DNA from: an uncultured Rhodospirillales bacterium
Lineage (GTDB): Bacteria > Pseudomonadota > Alphaproteobacteria > ATCC43930 > CGMCC-115725
NCBI GenBank assembly: GCA_903897565.1
Contig: CAIUCF010000633.1
Location: 1 to 8,651, forward strand
Reading direction: 5' to 3'
Length of the DNA stretch: 8,651 nucleotides
Below the pieces are notes generated by a model. That model had not been told where the DNA came from, did no database searches, and saw nothing but the letters and a program-made list of their open reading frames with translations. Both the position numbers and the translations under genes were made by a program. Shown here in pieces: positions 1 to 6,156 of the stretch (position 1 is its first letter; every line of letters starts with the position of its first letter).

Positions 1-228
1 CTCGGCGCCCATGGCGCAGCTAAGCTTATCCACGCGGCGGCCAAGTCGCCCGATGTCGACGCCGCCGCTGTCCTGCCGCACGCGGCCTCGGCCAATCACC
101 GCCTGTTCTACGACTCGACCGGCGCGCCACGCAGCGCCAGCGCGATCATCACCTTCCTCGATCACAAGTTCCATAAGGACGCGGCGAAATACGCCGCCTA
201 CGCCAAGGCGCAGGCTTCCGAAGCCTGA
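1..228 (+). CDS. C-terminal fragment, probable lytic transglycosylase-family protein
   Basis: Frame 1 is open from the left edge to a TGA at 226-228, giving the last 75 residues of a protein whose start lies outside the window. The visible part is Ala/His/Lys rich. It contains a segment of the form 'P-H-A-A-S-A-N-H-R-L-F-Y-D' followed by 'G-A-P-R-S-A', then a short helix and a charged Ala/Lys tail. From memory, this pattern (P-x-A-A-x-A-N-x-x-[IL]-F-Y-D, then G-x-x-R-S) occurs at the C-terminus of SLT-domain lytic transglycosylase-like proteins of alphaproteobacteria, which cleave peptidoglycan glycan strands in the periplasm. The catalytic domain is not in view, so the function is inferred from the tail alone. 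The overlapping +2 frame reading from position 11 has an Arg/Pro/Ser/Thr-rich composition typical of a shadow and was not used. Confidence 0.5.
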   Translation, partial: LGAHGAAKLIHAAAKSPDVDAAAVLPHAASANHRLFYDSTGAPRSASAIITFLDHKFHKDAAKYAAYAKAQASEA

Positions 229-248
229 CGCTCGGCAGGTATCGAGCG
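229..248 (+). terminator. Hairpin directly after the first stop codon (possible terminator)
   Basis: CGCTCG (229-234) and CGAGCG (243-248) form a perfect 6-bp inverted repeat with an 8-nt loop, starting on the base after the upstream TGA. No T-run follows, so it is not a classical intrinsic terminator. It could be a weak terminator or a 3'-end-stabilising stem. Confidence 0.3.
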
Positions 249-260
249 GAGACGCCGAAA

Positions 261-289
261 TGGCGCTGCCCCCGGGGCCGTGGTAGCAT
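261..289 (+). promoter_or_regulatory. Candidate promoter for pqiABC
   Basis: TGGCGC (261-266) and TAGCAT (284-289) are separated by exactly 17 bases and lie about 50 bases upstream of the pqiA start. The -10 box matches TATAAT at 4 of 6 positions (T, A, A and the final T), while the -35 box is poor. The spacing and general form resemble two other candidate promoters in this window. This is inferred by eye only. Confidence 0.3.
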
Positions 290-292
290 ATG

Positions 293-305
293 GTTGCAGC
301 GCAAC
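293..305. repeat. Short inverted repeat in the pqiA leader
   Basis: GTTGC (293-297) and GCAAC (301-305) form a 5-bp inverted repeat around a 3-base centre, just downstream of the candidate -10 box. The reverse complement contains GCTGCAAC, an 8-mer that also occurs upstream of the aminotransferase gene at 4772-4779. It could be half of an operator or a chance match. Confidence 0.25.
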
Positions 306-325
306 GTGGCTGGACTGTGACTCCC

Positions 326-337
326 GGAGCCTGAAGG
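326..337 (+). promoter_or_regulatory. Ribosome binding site fixing the TTG start of pqiA
   Basis: GGAG (326-329), followed by a second purine patch GAAGG (333-337), precedes TTG at 338 with 8 bases between GGAG and the start. An in-frame TGA at 332-334 lies six bases before the TTG, so translation in this frame cannot begin further upstream. The TTG is therefore the earliest possible start. Confidence 0.6.
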
Positions 338-1585
338 TTGATTATCCTGTGTCCCGATTGCGGGAGCGCCCAGAGACTGCCGTCGCTCGCGCCGCTGCAC
401 CGGGCCGTCTGCCATCGCTGCGGCGCCGAACTCGCGCGCAGTGGCACGCCGCGGGTCCAGGCCTTGCTTGCGGCCACGGTGACGGCGCTCCTGCTGTATT
501 TTCCGGCGAATTTCCTGCCGACACTGATCGTCGACTATAACGGCCAGATGCGGGAGAGCATCATCGCCACGGGGGCGAGCGCGCTGTGGGACCAGGGTTA
601 CTGGACACTGGCGACAGGCGTGTTTCTGCTGACCGTCGTGATGCCGATGGTCTGGCTCTGCAGTTTGTTCGCCATCCTCGTGATCATGGCGGGCGGCCGA
701 CATCCCGCCTGGCTCGGCCCCCTGATGCGGGTGTGCCAAACATGCCGGCCCTGGGCGATGCCCGAGATCATGCTGCTAGGGGGCTTCGTCGCCTATTCCC
801 GGGCCGAGGCGATGGCGACGACCTCGATCGGGGTGGGCGGCTGGTCCTACCTGTTCTACGCCGCCGCGGTGCTGGCGATCGATCTGCTCCATGACCGCCA
901 CGCGCTGTGGGAGCGGGTAATGCCGACGCCGCCGATCACTCAACCCGTCGGGGCGTTCGCCTGTCACACCTGCCGCTATCCGATCGAGCCGGATTGCGCG
1001 GAAACGGCCCGGCGATGCATCTGTCCACGCTGTCGCGGCACGACGGGCGCCCGCAAGGAGGACGCGTTCAATCAAGTGGCGGCCCTGGTCGCCACGGCCG
1101 CGATTCTCTACATCCCGGCCAATCTTCTTCCGGTCATGACGGTGCTCAGCTTCGGCGAACGCACGCCCAATACGATCCTGTCGGGGATCGGCGAGTTGTG
1201 GGACGAGGGCGCCTGGCCGCTCGCGATGATCGTCTTCGTCGCCAGTCTTGCGGTGCCACTGCTGAAACTCTTGGGCTTGAGCTGGTGCCTCGCTATGATC
1301 CTGCGACGTTCGGGCTCGCAACTGGTGGCCCGAACCCGCCTCGTGCGGTTGATCAGCTTCATCGGGCGATGGTCGAACATTGATGTCTTCACGATTTCCA
1401 TCCTGTGTGTCCTCGCGAATTTCGGTAATCTCGAGCAGGTCGAGGTCGATCCCGGTGCGATGTGCTTTGCCGCGGTCGTCATCCTGACGATGATCGCGTC
1501 GCATCGCTTCGACATCCGCATGATGTGGGACGCCATCGATCCCGAGCCGGAACCGCGGCCGGTTCATGACTCCGTGATCCTGTGA
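338..1585 (+). CDS. pqiA: PqiA-family inner-membrane protein of an MCE lipid-transport system
   Basis: The 415-residue product is close to the usual PqiA length and shows the family's internal duplication. Each half begins with a rubredoxin-like four-cysteine motif, C5/C8/C25/C28 and C209/C212/C229/C232. Each then has a 'PAN-x-LP' membrane segment (56-61 and 260-265), a 'LWD-x-G-x-W' motif (83-89 and 287-293) and further hydrophobic helices, for roughly eight transmembrane segments. The 'GRW...DVF' motif (343-351) is characteristic of the second half. In E. coli PqiA is the inner-membrane partner of PqiB and is thought to load or energise lipid movement through the MCE tube. It is the first gene of pqiABC, and its TGA overlaps the GTG start of pqiB by 4 bases. 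The start is TTG, forced by the upstream in-frame stop. The family assignment is firm; the lipid cargo is unknown. Confidence 0.93.
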   Translation: MIILCPDCGSAQRLPSLAPLHRAVCHRCGAELARSGTPRVQALLAATVTALLLYFPANFLPTLIVDYNGQMRESIIATGASALWDQGYWTLATGVFLLTVVMPMVWLCSLFAILVIMAGGRHPAWLGPLMRVCQTCRPWAMPEIMLLGGFVAYSRAEAMATTSIGVGGWSYLFYAAAVLAIDLLHDRHALWERVMPTPPITQPVGAFACHTCRYPIEPDCAETARRCICPRCRGTTGARKEDAFNQVAALVATAAILYIPANLLPVMTVLSFGERTPNTILSGIGELWDEGAWPLAMIVFVASLAVPLLKLLGLSWCLAMILRRSGSQLVARTRLVRLISFIGRWSNIDVFTISILCVLANFGNLEQVEVDPGAMCFAAVVILTMIASHRFDIRMMWDAIDPEPEPRPVHDSVIL

Positions 1586-3237
1586 GCAACGCCCATATTC
1601 CCCACGCGCGGTCGCGGCGCCAGAAGCTGTTCGCCTGGGTCTGGCTGATCCCGGTCGTGGCGGCCTTCACCGTGCTCTGGCTCGGCTGGCAGTCGCTGGC
1701 GACCCGCGGGCCGTTGATCACGATCGTCTTCGACGACGCCGAGGGTCTGGACGAAGGCCATACGCCGGTACGCTACAAGAGCGTCCAGGTCGGGTTGGTC
1801 GAGAGTGTCGGTCTGTCCAAGGATCTCGGCAAGGTCGTCGTCACTGCGCGCATGGACCGTAGGGTCGCCGCCAGCCTCACCGAGCACGCCGAATTCTGGG
1901 TGGTGAAGCCGCGGTTCAGCGCGTCGGGCGTCTCGGGGCTGTCGACCTTGCTGTCGGGTTCCTACATTGAAATGGAGCCGGGATCGGGCAAGCCGGAGAG
2001 CAAATTCACCGGCCTCGAAGAACCGCCGGTCGTCCAGGCCCAGGTGCCGGGGCAGCGGTTCACTCTGGAGGCCAATCAACTCGGCTCGCTGGACCAGGGC
2101 TCGCCGGTCTACTTCCGCGGTCTCCAGGTCGGCGAGGTGCTCGGCGATTCCCTGCGGCAGGATGGGACCAGCGTCGAGATCTACGTCTTCGTCCGCCACC
2201 CCTATGACCAACTGGTGAAGACCAATTCGCATTTCTGGAACGCCAGCGGCGTCTCGGTCGGCACCACCGGCTCGGGGATCAAGGCCAATATCGGCTCGTT
2301 GCAGACCTTGCTGGCCGGCGGCATCGCCTTCGACTCGCCGCCCGAAGGTCCGATCGAGCCGCAGGGCAAGACCGACGCCCGCTTCAAGCTCTATGACGAT
2401 CCCGCCAGCGCCGATGACGCTGCGACCGGCCCGGTCGTGCCCTATCTCGTCCGCTTCCCCGGCGCGGTCCATGGGCTCGGGGTCGGCGCGCCTGTCGAGC
2501 TCAACGGTGTCAAGATCGGTCGCGTCACGGCGTTCCATCTCGAATACGATCTGGCCACGGCCGATCTCCAGACGCCGGTGCTCCTGGAACTGCAGCCCGA
2601 TCTGCTGCGCCTCAAGGGTGGGCAGGCGGCGATGCCGATGGAGCTCGATCGCGCGCTGCATGATCTGACCGCGGCCGGACTGCGCGCCCGTCTCGGTACC
2701 GCCAGCCTGTTGACCGGCAGCCTGCTGGTGTCGCTGGAGCAGGTCCAGGGTGCGACCCCCGCCGTCATGACTGTCGAGAACGGCATCGGCGTGATCCCGG
2801 CGACGGGGTCCGGGTCACTCGACCAGCTCACCAAATCGGCCACGGCCTTGATCGATTCGCTGCGGACGCCGCTGCCGGCGATCATGGAGCATCTCGGTCG
2901 CGTCGTCGCCAATTTCGATCGCCTGACCGGCTCCCCGGAATTGAGCCAGGCGACGACGAACCTGGCCAAGACGATCGCCAATCTACAGCGGATCACGGCT
3001 TCGACCGACGTCGCGCTGCCGCCGTTGCTGGCCAGTCTGCGGCAGACCGCCGATGCCGCGAACCGGGCTGCCGTGGCGGCCAATCGCATCGTCGGCGGCG
3101 ATCCGGTCGCCGCCGGTCACGACATGCCGGCGATGCTGCGCGAGCTGACCGCCGCGGCGCGGTCGATCCGCGATCTCACCGAATTTCTCGATCAGCATCC
3201 CGACGCCTTGCTGCGCGGGAGGAGGGGCCTGCAATGA
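1582..3237 (+). CDS. pqiB: PqiB-family triple-MCE-domain protein
   Basis: The 551-residue product is almost the same length as E. coli PqiB. A short basic N-terminus (R10, R12, R13, K15) leads into one transmembrane helix (about 17-37). Three MCE domains follow at about 44-135, 158-252 and 286-387. They show the expected 'G-x-x-V-x-Y/F/L-x-G/S-V/L-x-V/I-G-x-V' core: 'TPVRYKSVQVGLVE', 'SPVYFRGLQVGEVL' and 'APVELNGVKIGRV'. A long Ala/Leu-rich helical region (about 412-535) ends in 'FLDQHPDALLRG', typical of MCE proteins. PqiB hexamers form a stacked-ring tube with a helical needle across the periplasm, carrying lipid between the membranes. The GTG start at 1582 overlaps the pqiA stop as GTGA and lacks a clear Shine-Dalgarno sequence, which points to translational coupling. 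The gene ends in an ATGA overlap with pqiC. I see no frameshift or missing domain. Confidence 0.95.
   Translation: MSNAHIPHARSRRQKLFAWVWLIPVVAAFTVLWLGWQSLATRGPLITIVFDDAEGLDEGHTPVRYKSVQVGLVESVGLSKDLGKVVVTARMDRRVAASLTEHAEFWVVKPRFSASGVSGLSTLLSGSYIEMEPGSGKPESKFTGLEEPPVVQAQVPGQRFTLEANQLGSLDQGSPVYFRGLQVGEVLGDSLRQDGTSVEIYVFVRHPYDQLVKTNSHFWNASGVSVGTTGSGIKANIGSLQTLLAGGIAFDSPPEGPIEPQGKTDARFKLYDDPASADDAATGPVVPYLVRFPGAVHGLGVGAPVELNGVKIGRVTAFHLEYDLATADLQTPVLLELQPDLLRLKGGQAAMPMELDRALHDLTAAGLRARLGTASLLTGSLLVSLEQVQGATPAVMTVENGIGVIPATGSGSLDQLTKSATALIDSLRTPLPAIMEHLGRVVANFDRLTGSPELSQATTNLAKTIANLQRITASTDVALPPLLASLRQTADAANRAAVAANRIVGGDPVAAGHDMPAMLRELTAAARSIRDLTEFLDQHPDALLRGRRGLQ
3218..3225 (+). promoter_or_regulatory. 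Strong ribosome binding site for pqiC
   Basis: GGAGGAGG lies 8 bases before the ATG at 3234, inside the last codons of pqiB. With the ATGA overlap, pqiC can be translated both by re-initiation and from its own strong site. This would suit a lipoprotein needed in a different ratio from PqiB. Confidence 0.6.
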
Positions 3238-3803
3238 TCCGCGTCTCGTCGATCGCGGCGCTGTTGTCGCTGGGTCTGGTCGCCTGCGCCAGCGGGCCGC
3301 CGACATCCTTCTACACACTGGATCCGGTCGGCCCGGTCGGCACGCCGGTGGCGTCGACCGCGGGGGCGCCTCTCGTCGTGACCGTGGGACTGCCCGAGAT
3401 TCTCGATCGCGCCCAGCTGGTTCGTCGCACCGGCCCGGACCAGCTCGCGATCTCGCCCACCGACCGTTGGGCGGCGCCGCTCGACGATCTGGTGCGCCGC
3501 GCCCTCGCCAAGGATCTGGCGCTCCGCCTGCCCGGGCGCCTCGTCGCCGTCGACCGCCCGGAGGCCGCGATCGAGCCGTGGGTCGTGCGGATCGCTGTCG
3601 AGGAGTTCACGGCCGATGGCGCTGGACGCGTGACCCTGGAGGGGCACTGGACGGTCACGACGGCTGATGGCGCGCCCTCCGCGCCGGGCTCGGTCCATAT
3701 CGTCACGGCAGCGCCGGATGCATCGGCCGCCGCCGCGGTTCAGGCTATGAGCGCGGCGCTGGCGCAGCTCAGCGATCAGATCGCCGTCGGTCTCCCGCGC
3801 TAG
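3234..3803 (+). CDS. pqiC: PqiC-like outer-membrane lipoprotein (DUF330 / ABC-transport auxiliary family)
   Basis: The 189-residue product begins with a lipoprotein signal peptide: hydrophobic residues 5-17 and a lipobox LVAC, with Cys18 as the lipidation site. The mature start has the family hallmark 'FYTLD' (26-30). Further on are the 'V-x-LPEILDRAQLVRR' segment (52-66) and 'DRWAAPLDDLVRRALAKDL' (79-97), the conserved core of the PqiC/YmbA domain. The residue after the lipid Cys is Ala, not Asp, consistent with sorting to the outer membrane. Known PqiC proteins form a ring at the outer membrane that docks on the tip of the PqiB tube. The gene is last in the operon. Its TAG stop (3801-3803) is interleaved with the stop of the convergent exporter gene, leaving no space for a separate terminator. 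Confidence 0.9.
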   Translation: MIRVSSIAALLSLGLVACASGPPTSFYTLDPVGPVGTPVASTAGAPLVVTVGLPEILDRAQLVRRTGPDQLAISPTDRWAAPLDDLVRRALAKDLALRLPGRLVAVDRPEAAIEPWVVRIAVEEFTADGAGRVTLEGHWTVTTADGAPSAPGSVHIVTAAPDASAAAAVQAMSAALAQLSDQIAVGLPR

Positions 3804-4720
3804 ACTTTGTCGATGACGTGCTGCGGGCCGCGGCTCGCGGCGATGAACGAGGCGCAGAGGATCAGGGCGCAGCCGAGCCATTGCATCGGCACCAGGGATT
3901 CCTCGATCCCCGGCAACCAGCCCGAGACGGCGAGCAGCGTCGCCGAGACCGGCTCCAGCGAGAACAGGATCGCCGATTCGGTCGCGGCCAGGCGGGACTG
4001 CATCAGGCACTGCGCCCAGAAGGCGAAGGCCGTCGAGATCAGCCCGTTGAAGCCGATCGAGAGCAGGACTCCGGGCTGTAGGGCGACTGCGAATGATGCG
4101 CGCAGATCGTCGGGGGGATTGGCGGCCAGCAGCACGGCCGACATGACCGCCATCACCGAAATCTGGATGAAGGTCATGGCGAGGACGTCATGCAGCCGCG
4201 ACAGGCGGTCGATGGCCAGGATCATCGCCGCGAACAGGAAGGCGCAGGCCAGGATTTCCCAGTCGCCGCGGTTCCAGCCGCCGAGCGGGTCGCCGCCGTT
4301 CCAGAACAAGCCGGACAGTCCCGCGAGGGCGACCGGCACCGCGATCAGCTCGCTGCGGTGCAGCCGGTCGCCGAACACCACCGCCATCACCGGCGTGATC
4401 AGGACGTAGAGGGTCGTCACGAACGCCGCCTTGGCGTTGGTGGTAAAGCGCAAACCATCGGTCTGCAGCCAGTACGCGGCGAAGTCGATCGCGCCGAGCG
4501 CCGCGCTCTGCCACAGCAGCCGCCGGCTGAAGCGCGACCGGGCGGCATAGCAGATCAGGCCGAGCCCGACGGCGCCGAGCGCGAAGCGCAGGGTCATGAA
4601 CAGACCGACATCCATGCCCGCCTTCAGGGCGTATTGCACCGTGGGGAACGAGACGCCCCAGATGATCGTCACGATGATGACGGAGACGACGGCGCCGGTA
4701 TGGGTAATGTGATCACGCAT
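3800..4720 (-). CDS. DMT-superfamily transporter with two EamA domains
   Basis: The 306-residue product is the standard size for a ten-helix EamA permease. Repeat one (about 12-140) starts with a helix carrying 'WGVSF' (21-25) and contains 'LRFTTNAKAAFVTTLYVLIT' (90-109). Repeat two (about 155-297) contains 'STAFAFWAQ' (229-237) and 'ATESAILFSLEPV' (246-258), strongly conserved in this family. Such proteins export amino acids or other small metabolites across the inner membrane; the substrate cannot be read from the sequence. The start is the ATG at 4718-4720. Its upstream Shine-Dalgarno sequence is weak (AGG within ACAGGC), so a slightly later start cannot be excluded. It runs divergently from the aminotransferase gene across 161 bases, which may mean shared regulation. 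It converges with pqiC, sharing the CTAG. Confidence 0.88.
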   Translation of the reverse strand: MRDHITHTGAVVSVIIVTIIWGVSFPTVQYALKAGMDVGLFMTLRFALGAVGLGLICYAARSRFSRRLLWQSAALGAIDFAAYWLQTDGLRFTTNAKAAFVTTLYVLITPVMAVVFGDRLHRSELIAVPVALAGLSGLFWNGGDPLGGWNRGDWEILACAFLFAAMILAIDRLSRLHDVLAMTFIQISVMAVMSAVLLAANPPDDLRASFAVALQPGVLLSIGFNGLISTAFAFWAQCLMQSRLAATESAILFSLEPVSATLLAVSGWLPGIEESLVPMQWLGCALILCASFIAASRGPQHVIDKV

Positions 4721-4771
4721 TTTGCCTGTGTAGCGTCGCGCCCAAAGAAACGCGAGATCCGGCAGTGCAGG

Positions 4772-4812
4772 GCTGCAACGCTCCCCAGCTTTGCATCGCC
4801 GTGATGCAACGC
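4772..4812. promoter_or_regulatory. Candidate operator: TGCAA/TTGCA repeat cluster in a divergent promoter region
   Basis: TTGCATC (4791-4797) and GATGCAA (4803-4809) form a perfect 7-bp inverted repeat with a 5-base centre. TGCAACGC occurs twice in direct orientation (4774-4781 and 4805-4812), 31 bases apart or about three helical turns. All three elements share the core TGCAA/TTGCA. The cluster ends just upstream of the candidate -35 box of the aminotransferase gene, a usual place for an activator or repressor site. The regulator is unknown. Confidence 0.4.
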
Positions 4813-4817
4813 AGTCT

Positions 4818-4846
4818 TTGCGCCGGCCTCGGGACGGGACTAGGGT
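4818..4846 (+). promoter_or_regulatory. Candidate promoter for the aminotransferase gene
   Basis: TTGCGC (4818-4823) and TAGGGT (4841-4846) are separated by exactly 17 bases. The -10 box is followed by GCGCGC, as is common in GC-rich alphaproteobacterial promoters. Transcription would begin near 4853, leaving a leader of about 30 bases before the ATG at 4882. The boxes match the consensus only partly, so this remains a visual prediction. Confidence 0.4.
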
Positions 4847-4881
4847 GCGCGCATTCTCGTAACAGCAATCGACCTGAACCG

Positions 4882-6084
4882 ATGTCCCTCCTTGCCCAAC
4901 GTCTCGATCGAATCAAGCCGTCGCCGACCATGGCCGTGACGGCCCTCGCCCAGGAATTGAAGGCAGCCGGCCGCGATGTTATCGGCCTCGGCGCCGGAGA
5001 GCCCGATTTCGACACGCCGCTCAACATCCAGGAAGCAGCGATCGCCGCGATGCGCCGCGGCGAGACCCGCTACACGGCCGTCGACGGCACTCCGGCGCTG
5101 AAGAAGGCGATCGTCGCCAAGTTCAAGCGCGAGAATGGCCTCGACTACAAGACCGAGCAGGTCACCGTGGCGTCGGGCGGCAAGCAGATCATCTTCAACG
5201 CCATGATCGCGACGCTCGATCCGGGTGACGAGGTCATCATCCCGGCGCCGTTCTGGGTGTCCTACCCGGACATCGTGAACCTCTGCGACGCGACGCCGGT
5301 GATCGTGCCGTGCCCGCAGGCTCAAGGGTTCAAGCTCAGCGCCGCCGGGCTCGCCGCCGCGATCACGCCCAAGACCAAGTGGCTGATCCTCAACTCGCCG
5401 TCGAACCCGACCGGCGCCGCCTATTCGGCTGCCGAGCTGCGCGCGCTCGCCGACGTGCTGCTCGACCATCCGCATGTCTGGATCCTGACCGACGACATGT
5501 ACGAACACCTGATGTTCGACGGCTTGACCTTTGCGACCATCGCGGCGGTCGAGCCGCGGCTCTATGACCGCACCCTGACGATGAACGGCGTCAGCAAGGC
5601 CTATTGCATGACCGGCTGGCGCATCGGCTATGCCGCCGGGCCGGTGGCGCTGATCAAGGCCATCGCCAAGGTGCAGTCGCAATCGACATCCAACCCGTGC
5701 TCGATCAGCCAGGCCGCCGCGGTCGAGGCGCTCAACGGGCCGCAGGATTTCATAGCGATCCACAACGCCGTGTTCGTCGAGCGCCGCGACATGGTCGTCG
5801 CGCTCCTCAATGCCATCCCGGGCATCTCCTGTCCGAAGCCGGACGGGGCGTTCTACGTCTACCCGTCCTGCGCCGGGGCGATCGGTAAGCGCACGCCCGA
5901 TGGCAACCTGATCCAGAGTGACGATGATTTCGTATCCTACCTGCTGAAATCGGAAGGCGTCGCGGTGGTGCAGGGCTCGGCTTTCGGATTGTCGCCACAT
6001 TTTCGTATCTCTTATGCCACCGCGACCGAACTCCTTCGTGATGCCTGCGGGCGGATCGCGAAGGCCTGCGCCGCGCTGTCCTGA
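4882..6084 (+). CDS. aspC: Class I-beta aspartate aminotransferase (PLP enzyme)
   Basis: The 400-residue fold-type I aminotransferase is full length for the family. Signature elements run in order: 'RIKPSPTMAV' (10-19), 'AGEPDFDTP' (38-46), 'Y-x-x-x-x-G-x-P-x-L' (64-73), 'SGGKQ' (98-102), and 'PAPFWVSYP' (121-129) with Trp125 stacking on the cofactor. They continue with 'NSPSNPTG' (171-178, Asn175), 'TDDMYE' (203-208, Asp204 and Tyr207), and 'SKAYCMTGWRIGY' (238-250) with Lys239 as the Schiff-base lysine and Arg247. 'FRISYA' (374-379) carries the carboxylate-binding Arg375. It should convert aspartate and 2-oxoglutarate to oxaloacetate and glutamate in the cytoplasm. Some I-beta members also transaminate prephenate in tyrosine/phenylalanine synthesis. 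The ATG at 4882 was chosen because 'MSLLAQRLDRIKPS' matches family N-termini; a GTG 39 codons upstream would add unrelated residues and cover the candidate promoter. There is no clear Shine-Dalgarno sequence. Confidence 0.92.
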   Translation: MSLLAQRLDRIKPSPTMAVTALAQELKAAGRDVIGLGAGEPDFDTPLNIQEAAIAAMRRGETRYTAVDGTPALKKAIVAKFKRENGLDYKTEQVTVASGGKQIIFNAMIATLDPGDEVIIPAPFWVSYPDIVNLCDATPVIVPCPQAQGFKLSAAGLAAAITPKTKWLILNSPSNPTGAAYSAAELRALADVLLDHPHVWILTDDMYEHLMFDGLTFATIAAVEPRLYDRTLTMNGVSKAYCMTGWRIGYAAGPVALIKAIAKVQSQSTSNPCSISQAAAVEALNGPQDFIAIHNAVFVERRDMVVALLNAIPGISCPKPDGAFYVYPSCAGAIGKRTPDGNLIQSDDDFVSYLLKSEGVAVVQGSAFGLSPHFRISYATATELLRDACGRIAKACAALS

Positions 6085-6089
6085 TCCTC

Positions 6090-6105
6090 GTCGACGATAG
6101 TCGAC
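6090..6105. repeat. Tandem GTCGAC palindromes between the aminotransferase gene and msrP
   Basis: GTCGAC at 6090-6095 and again at 6100-6105, separated by GATA, can be read as a direct repeat with a 10-base period or as a 6-bp hairpin with a 4-base loop. It sits 6 bases after the aminotransferase stop codon. It may end that transcript weakly or serve as an operator for msrP; there is no T-run. Confidence 0.3.
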
Positions 6106-6143
6106 CGGGACGGGAGAGATAGCGGGGCTCGGCCGGCTTTGAC

Positions 6144-6148
6144 GAGGG
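6144..6148 (+). promoter_or_regulatory. Ribosome binding site selecting the ATG at 6157 for msrP
   Basis: GAGGG lies 8 bases before ATG 6157, an ideal distance. The alternative TTG at 6139 lies upstream of this site and has no purine-rich site of its own, so the shorter protein is preferred. Confidence 0.55.
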
Positions 6149-6156
6149 ATGGGACG

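Noticed and set aside
271..276. The C/G palindrome near 269-276 as a regulatory site
   Set aside because: A short CCCC/GGGG palindrome is expected by chance in DNA of this composition and has no partner copy.
11..286. A 91-codon plus-strand frame at the left edge
   Set aside because: It is Arg/Pro/Ser/Thr rich and overlaps the better-supported frame-1 C-terminus ending at 228.
776..1567. A 263-codon minus-strand frame inside pqiA
   Set aside because: It has no motif and is Arg/Asp/His heavy, while the plus strand carries both PqiA repeats without interruption.
1564..2661. A 365-codon open frame on the minus strand inside pqiB
   Set aside because: Its composition is typical of antisense shadows, and the plus strand encodes clear MCE domains throughout.
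3804..4720. Plus-strand frames opposite the EamA gene, the longest about 200 codons
   Set aside because: They lack motifs and are fully antisense to a clear ten-helix transporter.
4765..4881. A 39-codon N-terminal extension of the aminotransferase from a GTG
   Set aside because: The extra residues do not resemble family N-termini, and the stretch contains the repeat cluster and the candidate promoter. The ATG at 4882 gives the normal 400-residue length.
6139..6156. A TTG start six codons upstream for msrP
   Set aside because: The purine-rich ribosome binding site (6144-6148) lies downstream of this TTG and is correctly spaced for ATG 6157.
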